Source of the DNA: a candidate division Hyd24-12 bacterium UBA5074
GTDB taxonomy: Bacteria; Fermentibacterota; Fermentibacteria; Fermentibacterales; Fermentibacteraceae
DNA: 7,786 nt
NCBI GenBank assembly: GCA_002414865.1
Contig: DIAQ01000058.1
Location: forward strand, 8,212-15,997
Reading direction: 5' to 3'
The translations under genes were made by a program, and so were the position numbers. Within the stretch, counting starts at the first letter, position 1. Each line of letters begins with the position of its first letter. The notes under the pieces are model-generated. The model did no database searches and was not told the origin of the DNA. It saw nothing but the letters and a program-made list of their open reading frames with translations. Of the stretch, positions 1 through 5,318 are shown one piece after another.

Positions 1-666
1 GCCCCGGGCCGAGATTCTCCCGAGCATGGCCCTGTGCAGCCGTCCCGGGTAGAGCCTCATCCAGGCTCCACCACCCGCCGGGACGCGGTGGCGACCCAGG
101 CCCAGGGAGGCCACGGGCAGCTCGTGGATCCCCTGGCTGCTTCCGAGCAGGGTGAAGGGCGCCAGCGGCGCCTCCGGCATGCCGTACCGGTGCCTGAACA
201 TCGGGTAGACGCTGCTGTCCCATGAGTAGCCGGCCTCCACAAGGGCGTCTACGGCCCAGGGAGCCGTCTCCGCGACCATGGTGAAGCTCGGGGCCCGGTA
301 GCCGGAGGGCGGCGGGAGCCCGAGTGACGAGCACAGGTTCGAGAACCGCTCGAGGTCGCGCCTGAAGTCGTCGGGACCGCTGCGCGTCAGGGGCACATGG
401 CCGAAGCCGTGGGAGGCGATCTCGTGGCCTGCTTCGAGGATGCGCCAGGGCAGGTCGCGGCAGCCATCGAGAACCATCCCCAGGAGGAAGAAGGTTGCGC
501 GGCCCGAGCGCTCCTTCAGCAGATCGAGCAGGGAGAGGACTGTTTCCTCCGCCCGGCGGGGCAGGTCGCCATGCGTCGACTCCGGGAATGTGGAGGACAG
601 GGCCTCAGTCTGGAACCACTCCTCCACATCGAAGGAAAGAGCGATCTCACGGCGCTTCGTCACCAT
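1..666 (-). CDS. Polysaccharide deacetylase, PEP-CTERM/exosortase-associated type (3' end missing)
   Basis: This gene reads leftward and is still open at the window edge, so 222 residues are visible. It is a NodB-fold polysaccharide deacetylase, a metal-dependent enzyme that removes acetyl groups from N-acetylated sugars. Visible motifs are the N-terminal FDVEEWF (12-18, metal/base Asp13), ATFFLLG (57-63), the zinc-binding SHGFGH (His86 and His90), GYRAPSF (122-128), the WDSSVYP segment (149-155) and GGGAWMRLYP (198-207). The last motif and the YGMPEAP stretch are typical of the DUF3473-containing subfamily found in exosortase/PEP-CTERM exopolysaccharide loci. That family usually has about 270-290 residues, so about 60 are missing. 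There is no signal peptide, which is normal for the subfamily. The start is ATG at 666 or GTG at 663; both overlap the TGA of the upstream formyltransferase, suggesting translational coupling. The family call is firm, but the substrate is unknown. Confidence 0.88.
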   Translation of the reverse strand, partial: MVTKRREIALSFDVEEWFQTEALSSTFPESTHGDLPRRAEETVLSLLDLLKERSGRATFFLLGMVLDGCRDLPWRILEAGHEIASHGFGHVPLTRSGPDDFRRDLERFSNLCSSLGLPPPSGYRAPSFTMVAETAPWAVDALVEAGYSWDSSVYPMFRHRYGMPEAPLAPFTLLGSSQGIHELPVASLGLGRHRVPAGGGAWMRLYPGRLHRAMLGRISARG

Positions 667-1481
667 ATCCGACCGCCTCTGCGCCGGAACTCCCGGACAT
701 CGGAGGCAGTCGGGAAGCCGTTCACGGTCCCCTGTCCGGCCGGGTTCGGCAGGAGCTCCCATCTGCCGGTCCTGAGGATTGCCAGCCCATCCACGATGAG
801 ATCGGCCGCAGCCCTCTTGCTCGCCGCGAGCAGCTGGTGGAGGCTGGTGTCCCCCCGGTTCGCGGGTATCCTCTTCTGGAGGAGTATCTGCCCGTCATCC
901 AGGCGGCGGCTCATGACGTGCAGCGTGACGCCGGCCTCGGGCGGGTCGGCCATGAGGGACCAGAAGGTCGGCAGCATGCCGCGGTTCTTCGGCAGCAGGG
1001 CGGAGTGCACGTTGAGCGGCATGATCCTGGGGATCTCGAGAGTGCCCTTCCGGAGGATCTGCGGGCATGCGATGGAGATCAGCACGTCTGTGCCGACCGA
1101 GCGCAGAAGCTCCCGGAACCCGGCCGAATTGGCGTCGGCGCATCTCGTGAAGCGCGCCCCCGCGGCCTCGGCAACCCGCCTGAGCGAGTGTCTCCGCGCC
1201 GACGGCATGCCGAGGATCCCGCCGATCCGCAGCAGGATCATCTGAGCACCCCGGACCGCGAAGCCCGCCGGACCGTACAGGGCGAGATACCTGCGGATGT
1301 TCGTGGAATACGATGAAAACGAGGCGTGGCCCGCCATCGCCGCGACCATGAACGAGCAGCCCTCGGCGCGGGCCAGGATATCCGCGACGGTGCCGGGGAT
1401 GTTGAACGGCTCGTCGTCGCAGAGGAGGACTACGGACAGGTGCGCGCGGGGCTCAGGCCCTGCAGCGGAGGGCATATGCAT
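660..1481 (-). CDS. Formyltransferase family protein (Fmt/GART fold)
   Basis: This 273-residue protein has a formyl-transferase N-terminal-type domain that uses N10-formyl-tetrahydrofolate as donor. The hallmark triad is visible: PLNVHSALLPKNRG gives Asn157 and His159, and the LDDGQIL loop at 194-200 supplies the catalytic Asp, most likely Asp195. It lacks the C-terminal tRNA-binding domain expected of a roughly 310-residue methionyl-tRNA formyltransferase, and the region before the triad is divergent. I therefore infer a sugar or other small-molecule amine formyltransferase rather than Fmt. Its 3' end overlaps the start of a polysaccharide deacetylase and its 5' end overlaps a membrane-protein gene by 29 bp, pointing to envelope glycan modification. 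No Shine-Dalgarno sequence precedes ATG 1481 or ATG 1475, so translation may depend on coupling, or the true start may lie slightly downstream. The family is secure; the acceptor is unknown. Confidence 0.82.
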   Translation of the reverse strand: MHMPSAAGPEPRAHLSVVLLCDDEPFNIPGTVADILARAEGCSFMVAAMAGHASFSSYSTNIRRYLALYGPAGFAVRGAQMILLRIGGILGMPSARRHSLRRVAEAAGARFTRCADANSAGFRELLRSVGTDVLISIACPQILRKGTLEIPRIMPLNVHSALLPKNRGMLPTFWSLMADPPEAGVTLHVMSRRLDDGQILLQKRIPANRGDTSLHQLLAASKRAAADLIVDGLAILRTGRWELLPNPAGQGTVNGFPTASDVREFRRRGGRIW

Positions 1482-1941
1482 AGAAGGCTGCGAGGATGAT
1501 CGTCAGACCCGAATAGAAGATGGGGCTCAGCAGCAGGCTGCCCAGCACCCAGAACGCCATCAGGGGGGGCGAGGCGAGGCGGGCATGCCTGGCCAGGCTC
1601 CACCGCCCGGGGGCGTACTTCCTGTGGCTGCCGTACAGGTCCTCGGAGAAGCTGAAGAGGACGACGGACACCGCCACGAGCACTAGATGTAATGGCATGC
1701 CGCCCAGTAACATGTCGCTATCTACGAACGCCAGCCCCCATGTGATGATGGGTAGCAGGGACAAGCCGGCCAGCAGCGAGTAGAAGCCGAGGAGAAGGAC
1801 GGAATCGTCTGAGAGAGGCCCTCTGCGCTTCGAGAAGGCCTCGAGGAAGCGGGCCAGGAGGAGCCTGCTCAGCCTGAAGAGCCCGTAGAGGGCCAGCAGG
1901 ACCAGGGCCACCAGGGCATAGTCGAGAAGGCGCGAAATCAT
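1453..1941 (-). CDS. Small multi-spanning membrane protein of unknown family
   Basis: This 162-residue protein is one I do not recognise. It has about five hydrophobic segments, near residues 8-30, 47-70, 82-98, 124-140 and 142-158. Two basic or polar connectors separate them: FSKRRGPLSDD (36-46), and a longer loop at about 99-123 rich in Arg, His and Tyr (SFSEDLYGSHRKY and PGRWSLARHARL). There is no signal peptide and no obvious catalytic motif, so it is probably an inner-membrane protein. The ATG at 1941 has a good AGGAG ribosome-binding site six bases upstream (1948-1952 on the minus strand), which supports this start. The 3' end overlaps the formyltransferase gene by up to 29 bp, so the two are probably co-translated. 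A role in anchoring or supplying substrate to the cytoplasmic sugar-modifying enzymes is possible but is guesswork. Confidence 0.72.
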   Translation of the reverse strand: MISRLLDYALVALVLLALYGLFRLSRLLLARFLEAFSKRRGPLSDDSVLLLGFYSLLAGLSLLPIITWGLAFVDSDMLLGGMPLHLVLVAVSVVLFSFSEDLYGSHRKYAPGRWSLARHARLASPPLMAFWVLGSLLLSPIFYSGLTIILAAFYAYALRCRA

Positions 1942-1978
1942 CGGCAGCTCCTGCTATTCGAGTTCGCACAAGTATTCG

Positions 1979-1995
1979 GCGGGCCGAGCGCCCGC
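1979..1995 (-). other. GC-rich hairpin in the 65-bp gap between two membrane-protein genes
   Basis: A perfect 6-bp inverted repeat (GCGGGC/GCCCGC, five-base loop) lies just after the stop codon of the DUF4203-like gene. No T-run follows it on the minus strand, so it is not a classic intrinsic terminator. It could be an RNA-stabilising or processing element, or chance in G+C-rich DNA. This gap is the only real break in an otherwise overlapping cluster. Confidence 0.2.
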
Positions 1996-2006
1996 GGCAA
2001 GGGCGG

Positions 2007-2531
2007 TCAGCGCCGGCGGATCCGGGAGAACTGGACCGCGGCTCCGGCTGTCGCGATGCAGGCTGCGGCTGCCGGGACCGCAATGGGGGGGAGTCCGACG
2101 ATGCCCGCAGCGCCTGCGAGAGCTCCCAGGGCTGACGCAGAGGCGGCCGCTCCAGTGACGGCGGTGGAGAAGGCCATCAGGTACCTCGCTCCCAGCAGCC
2201 CGGCCAGGCCCGTGAGTGCGGCCACGAGGAGGGACGCCGGAATGCCCAGGCCCAGCAGCCCGCGGGACGCCGCCCAGCCCGCGGCGCATCCCGCGACGAG
2301 GAACGAAACCTTGTAGAGGAGCATCGCCGCGAGCACGCCGAGCAGTCCGCCGGCCGCGGCGAGGACGATCCTCAGCCAGGCCTCCGTCCCGGCTGCAGCG
2401 TTCCAGCAGAGCCATGCGCCGGCCAGGAACCCGGCGAGGACCAGGAAGAGCCGGAAGATCCTCTCCCCCGAGAAGCAGAAGATCAGGCCTCCGATCAGCA
2501 GGAGGATCTGCGCGGCGAGAGAGCCTGTCAT
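2007..2531 (-). CDS. DUF4203-like integral membrane protein
   Basis: This 174-residue, highly hydrophobic protein has about six or seven membrane spans, near residues 7-21, 28-46, 53-72, 74-90, 97-116, 120-140 and 148-166, and ends in a basic tail (FSRIRRR). The N-terminal pattern FCFSGERIFRLFLVLAGFLAG (CF-x-G-x-R-x-F, then L...GF) resembles the DUF4203 (TMEM198/TM7SF3-like) family, whose molecular function is not established in bacteria. I base that assignment on pattern only. Many Ala/Gly small-residue motifs suggest tightly packed helices. The ATG overlaps the TGA of the upstream HAD gene as ATGA (2528-2531), so the two are almost certainly co-transcribed and translationally coupled. Because it is so rich in Ala and Leu, part of the apparent similarity could be compositional. 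Confidence 0.72.
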   Translation of the reverse strand: MTGSLAAQILLLIGGLIFCFSGERIFRLFLVLAGFLAGAWLCWNAAAGTEAWLRIVLAAAGGLLGVLAAMLLYKVSFLVAGCAAGWAASRGLLGLGIPASLLVAALTGLAGLLGARYLMAFSTAVTGAAASASALGALAGAAGIVGLPPIAVPAAAACIATAGAAVQFSRIRRR

Positions 2532-3208
2532 GTCAGGGCATCCCTCAGCAGAGGGAGGAGCTCGGACGTCCCCCCGACCTCGAAGTCCGCCTCCAGGGCG
2601 AACTCCCTGTTGATGTCGTTCCGGACGAGGACGGACTTGAAGCCTCCCCTCCCGGCCGCCGTCAGACCCTTCTCCGCATCCTCGAAGACCAGGGTGTCCG
2701 CCGGTGCGGCGCCGAGGCAGTCCGAGGCGTGCAGGAAGATCTCCGGCGACGGCTTCGGGGACATCCCCTCCCCGCCGAATACAGGGGGCACCACCGCCCC
2801 CTCGAGGCGCAGGATGGTTCTCACGAGGTCCGACGAGGTGTTCGAGGCGATGGCATATCTGGTGCCGAGGCCGGGCAGCCGCTCGAGGAGTTCGCGCGCC
2901 CCCGGAAAGAGACGGATCAGGCCCGAACCACAGAATTCTCTATATAGTGATGATTGTCTTTGCTTTATGGCAGCAGTACTCACTCCGGTGATGCCCCGGT
3001 CCTCGAGGAAGCGATCGAGCCCGAGGCCCTTCGAGGTCCAGGCGACCCAGTATTCGGAGGCTTCGACGACTATGCCCAGAGGGGCCAGCGCCTCGCGGTA
3101 GGACCTGTAGTAGAACGGCTCGCTGTCGACGAGTACGCCGTCGAAATCGAAGAGCATGCCTCGCGCGGAGGCCAGAGCTGAAAGCAGAAGTCCGGAGGAT
3201 GTCCCCAT
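2528..3208 (-). CDS. HAD-superfamily hydrolase, beta-phosphoglucomutase/sugar-phosphatase-like
   Basis: This 226-residue cytoplasmic enzyme has all four HAD motifs: DFDGVLVDSE (21-30, nucleophile Asp21 and acid/base Asp23), IASNTSS (Ser122), the KPSPEIF lysine (Lys152), and FEDAEKG (Glu176-Asp177). The helical cap between motifs I and II places it in the subfamily with beta-phosphoglucomutases and small sugar or polyol phosphatases, so the substrate is likely a phosphorylated sugar or similar metabolite. The ATG at 3208 is supported by a strong Shine-Dalgarno sequence (GGGAGAGGGGG on the minus strand, 3215-3225, six bases away). This start gives about 17 residues ahead of motif I, slightly longer than usual; an internal Met18 sits right before the motif. 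It is the first gene of the minus-strand cluster and is followed by ATGA coupling. Residues about 79-94 are encoded by an A+T-rich run of atypical codons. Confidence 0.87.
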   Translation of the reverse strand: MGTSSGLLLSALASARGMLFDFDGVLVDSEPFYYRSYREALAPLGIVVEASEYWVAWTSKGLGLDRFLEDRGITGVSTAAIKQRQSSLYREFCGSGLIRLFPGARELLERLPGLGTRYAIASNTSSDLVRTILRLEGAVVPPVFGGEGMSPKPSPEIFLHASDCLGAAPADTLVFEDAEKGLTAAGRGGFKSVLVRNDINREFALEADFEVGGTSELLPLLRDALT

Positions 3209-3210
3209 TC

Positions 3211-3239
3211 TTGGCCCCCTCTCCCGGCCTGCTCATAAT
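3211..3239 (+). promoter_or_regulatory. Candidate sigma-70-type promoter for ptb-buk-iorAB
   Basis: TTGGCC (3211-3216, four of six matches to TTGACA) is followed after exactly 17 bases by CATAAT (3234-3239, five of six matches to TATAAT), in a locally A+T-rich spot. Transcription would start near 3246, giving a leader of about 85 nt before the TTG start of ptb. The -35 box lies within the ribosome-binding region of the divergent HAD gene. The call rests on consensus match only, and this lineage's sigma-factor preference is unknown. Confidence 0.4.
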
Positions 3240-3262
3240 AACCAAACACCGACGAGCCGGAA
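3235..3262 (-). promoter_or_regulatory. Candidate promoter for the minus-strand envelope cluster
   Basis: On the minus strand, TATTAT (complement of 3235-3240) matches the -10 consensus at five of six positions. A weak TTCCGG lies 16 bases upstream (complement of 3257-3262) where a -35 box would be. Transcription would begin near 3228, leaving about 20 nt that contain the HAD ribosome-binding site. The -10 element shares five bases with the plus-strand -10 candidate, so polymerase could not occupy both at once. Confidence 0.3.
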
Positions 3263-3288
3263 GCGACGGGCGGGGCATGGCGCTTCGG
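3257..3288 (+). other. Possible stem-loop in the ptb leader
   Basis: CCGGAAGCG (3257-3265) can pair with CGCTTCGG (3281-3288), giving an 8-bp stem with one bulged G and a 15-base loop, inside the predicted untranslated leader. It does not include the ribosome-binding site at 3316-3324, and I see no known riboswitch pattern. It may be chance in G+C-rich sequence. Confidence 0.18.
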
Positions 3289-3315
3289 ACCTGCTCGCCC
3301 ATCGGTCCAGAACCA

Positions 3316-3324
3316 GGGAGGAGG
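3316..3324 (+). promoter_or_regulatory. Strong ribosome-binding site that sets the TTG start of ptb
   Basis: GGGAGGAGG lies six bases ahead of TTG at 3331. The upstream in-frame start candidates at 3199 and 3277 would add residues unlike the family's N terminus and have no comparable site, so this element decides the start. Confidence 0.75.
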
Positions 3325-3330
3325 CGCACC

Positions 3331-4230
3331 TTGTTCGCGAACTTCTCAGAGATCCGCGACGCGGCGCGCATGGATGCCGACGCCCGTGTCGCGGTCCCCA
3401 TGGGTCACGACGAGTCCTCGGTGGAAGCCCTGTGCACGGCCGCGGAGGAGCTGATCGCCACCTCGGTGATCTTCGCCCCGGAAGCGGCCTTCCGTCTGAC
3501 CGTCGAGGCCATGGGCCGACCGCTGCCCCCCGGCGTCGAGATAGTGGACACCGAGACCGAGGAGGCCGCAGCGCTCGAGGCGGTCAAATGCGTTCACCGC
3601 GGGGAAGCCACCATTCTCATGAAGGGCTTCCTGAAGACGTCGATCTTCCAGAAGGCGATCCTCGACAAGGAGAACGGCCTCAGGACCGGGCGGGTCCTCA
3701 GCCATGTCGCAGTCGTCCACTCCCCGCGGCAGGACAGGCTCATGGCCATCACGGACGGCGGGATGGTCATCCGTCCCGGAGAGCAGGAGATCGCGGAGAT
3801 AGCCGAGAACGCCGCCTGGGTCATGCGCCGGCTGGGATGCCGCTCGCCGAAGGTCGCGCTGCTGGCCGCCATCGAGGTGGAGAACGAGAAGATGCCCGAG
3901 ACGGTGCTGTTCGCAGCCGTGGCGAGGAAGGGCATCCCCGGGCTCGATGTGCAGGGCCCGCTGGCGGTGGACGGGGCCATCGACCCCGAAGCCGCCCGTA
4001 TCAAGCACCTGGAAGGACCGGTGGTCGGCGTTGCGGACATCCTCATAACGCCGGACATCGCGAGCGGCAACATTTTCGCCAAGGCATTCATGTACATGAC
4101 CGACACCGAGGTGGGAGGGCTGATAGCAGGTGCGTCCGCGCCGGTGGTCATGCTCTCCCGGTCGGACGCGCCGCGCACCAAGCTGAACTCGCTCGCCCTC
4201 GGCGTCGTGACCGGAGGTGCCCATGGATAG
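3331..4230 (+). CDS. ptb: Phosphate butyryltransferase (phosphate acyltransferase)
   Basis: This 299-residue cytoplasmic enzyme of the PTA_PTB family catalyses acyl-CoA + Pi to acyl-phosphate + CoA. Its length matches the family (about 300). Recognisable landmarks are ILMKGFLKT (95-103), the LRTGR.LSHVAV core, the ITDGGM segment, VALLAAIEVENEKMP, the QGPLAVDGAI motif, DILITPDIASGN, and the C-terminal SDAPRTKL (278-285), the phosphate/CoA-site signature. I chose TTG 3331 because it has a strong ribosome-binding site and gives the expected short N terminus (FANFSEI..). The spacing of motifs fits butyryl- rather than acetyl-transferases, and the partner gene next door is a butyrate kinase, overlapping by 8 bp. 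Position before iorAB suggests the acyl-CoA may be branched-chain or aryl. The family call is firm; the chain-length specificity is inferred. Confidence 0.92.
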   Translation: MFANFSEIRDAARMDADARVAVPMGHDESSVEALCTAAEELIATSVIFAPEAAFRLTVEAMGRPLPPGVEIVDTETEEAAALEAVKCVHRGEATILMKGFLKTSIFQKAILDKENGLRTGRVLSHVAVVHSPRQDRLMAITDGGMVIRPGEQEIAEIAENAAWVMRRLGCRSPKVALLAAIEVENEKMPETVLFAAVARKGIPGLDVQGPLAVDGAIDPEAARIKHLEGPVVGVADILITPDIASGNIFAKAFMYMTDTEVGGLIAGASAPVVMLSRSDAPRTKLNSLALGVVTGGAHG

Positions 4231-5296
4231 GTTGCTGCTGGCCATCAATCCCGGCGGCACATCCACGAAGATCGGGGTATACCGCGAAGCCGAGCCCGTC
4301 TTCGAGGACAACGTCCGCCACCTTCCCGAGGATCTCGCCGGGTTCCGGACCACTGCCGCACAGCTCCCGATGAGGAGGGATCTGATACTCCAGGCACTGG
4401 AGGGCCGGGGCACGGACCTCGGGAGACTCTCCGCAGTCGTCGGCAGGGGAGGAACCTTCAAGCCCCTGGCGGCGGGGACCTACCGGGTCAATGCCAGGCT
4501 GCTCGATGACATCGAGGACGGATCGACCCTCCAGGCCGACCATCCCTCCAACCTCGGCGCGCCCCTGGCCCATGCCATAGCAGAGCCCCTCGGCCTGCCC
4601 TCCTACTTCGTCGATCCCGTGAGCGTGGACGAGATGATCCCGGAGGCAAGGCCGTCCGGCCATCCGCTCCTGCCCCGGAAGAGCCTCAGCCACGCGCTCA
4701 ACATCCGAATGGTCGCCTACAAGGCCGCCGAGAGCCTGGGGAGGCCGCTCGACCAGATCAACATGGTCGTGCTCCACCTGGGCAGCGGAGTGTCTGTCAA
4801 CGCCATCAGGAAGGGGCTGATGATAGACACGAACAACGCGAACGACGGCGGACCCTTCAGCTCCCAGCGCACGGGGTCGCTGCCCGTGACGGGGCTGATA
4901 GACCTCTGCTTCTCGGGGAACTACACGAAACCCCAGCTCCTGAAGATGTTCCTGAAGGAGGGCGGGCTGCTCTCCTACCTGGGCACGGACCATGTGGGGG
5001 AGGCCCTCGAGAGGGCCCGCGCAGGCAGTGAAGAGGCCATGGCCATCCTGAAGGCCATGACCTACCAGTTCGTGAAGGAGGGAGGGGCCATGGCGGCCGC
5101 CCTCGCGGGAGATGTGGACTGCGTGGCGGTGACGGGCGGGATGGCCCACAACGCCTGGGTGGTGGAGAGGATCAGGGAAGGCCTCTCGTTCCTCGCCCCC
5201 GTGCTCGTGTTCCCCGGCGAGGCGGAGCTTGAAGCCCTGGTTCGCGGGGTGTTGAGGGTCCTCGACGGGACGGAGGGCGAGAAGTGCTACGCATGA
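4223..5296 (+). CDS. buk: Butyrate kinase (short/branched-chain carboxylate kinase)
   Basis: This 357-residue ASKHA-fold kinase converts acyl-phosphate + ADP to a free acid + ATP, the substrate-level phosphorylation step after Ptb. It shows the N-terminal phosphate loop NPGGTSTK (9-16), VVGRGGTFKPL in the first half, HLGSGVSVNA (185-194) with the following IDTNNANDGGPFSSQRTG region, and VTGGMAH in the C-terminal nucleotide lobe. Length is typical for Buk (about 355-360) and shorter than acetate kinase (about 400). ATG 4223 is preferred over in-frame GTG 4217 because GGAGGT (4213-4218) sits just upstream and the result begins at the expected residues. The first eight bases overlap the end of ptb, so the two are translationally coupled. 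The phosphate loop carries Gly12 where many homologues have Ser. Substrate could include isobutyrate, isovalerate or arylacetate. Confidence 0.92.
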   Translation: MDRLLLAINPGGTSTKIGVYREAEPVFEDNVRHLPEDLAGFRTTAAQLPMRRDLILQALEGRGTDLGRLSAVVGRGGTFKPLAAGTYRVNARLLDDIEDGSTLQADHPSNLGAPLAHAIAEPLGLPSYFVDPVSVDEMIPEARPSGHPLLPRKSLSHALNIRMVAYKAAESLGRPLDQINMVVLHLGSGVSVNAIRKGLMIDTNNANDGGPFSSQRTGSLPVTGLIDLCFSGNYTKPQLLKMFLKEGGLLSYLGTDHVGEALERARAGSEEAMAILKAMTYQFVKEGGAMAAALAGDVDCVAVTGGMAHNAWVVERIREGLSFLAPVLVFPGEAELEALVRGVLRVLDGTEGEKCYA

Positions 5297-5318
5297 GCTG
5301 CTCCAGGAAGGACGGCCG

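Noticed and set aside
397..1316. Plus-strand open frames across the deacetylase and formyltransferase genes
   Set aside because: The minus strand encodes recognisable catalytic motifs through this whole region, while the plus-strand products show none.
2216..2947. A 243-codon plus-strand open frame opposite the DUF4203-like and HAD genes
   Set aside because: Its Arg/Pro-rich composition is typical of a shadow frame, and the HAD motifs on the other strand are unambiguous.
3199..3330. A 44-residue N-terminal extension of Ptb
   Set aside because: The extension lacks family similarity and would cover the likely promoter. TTG 3331 has a far better ribosome-binding site and gives the normal family length.
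3209..3330. Riboswitch or T-box in the divergent intergenic region
   Set aside because: Only one short imperfect stem is visible. No conserved riboswitch core or T-box sequence could be identified.
3156..4373. A 405-codon plus-strand open frame overlapping ptb in another frame
   Set aside because: It is very rich in Arg, Gly and His, and ptb in the neighbouring frame matches its family from end to end.
3346..4461. A 371-codon minus-strand open frame opposite ptb
   Set aside because: It is an antisense shadow of ptb without motifs.
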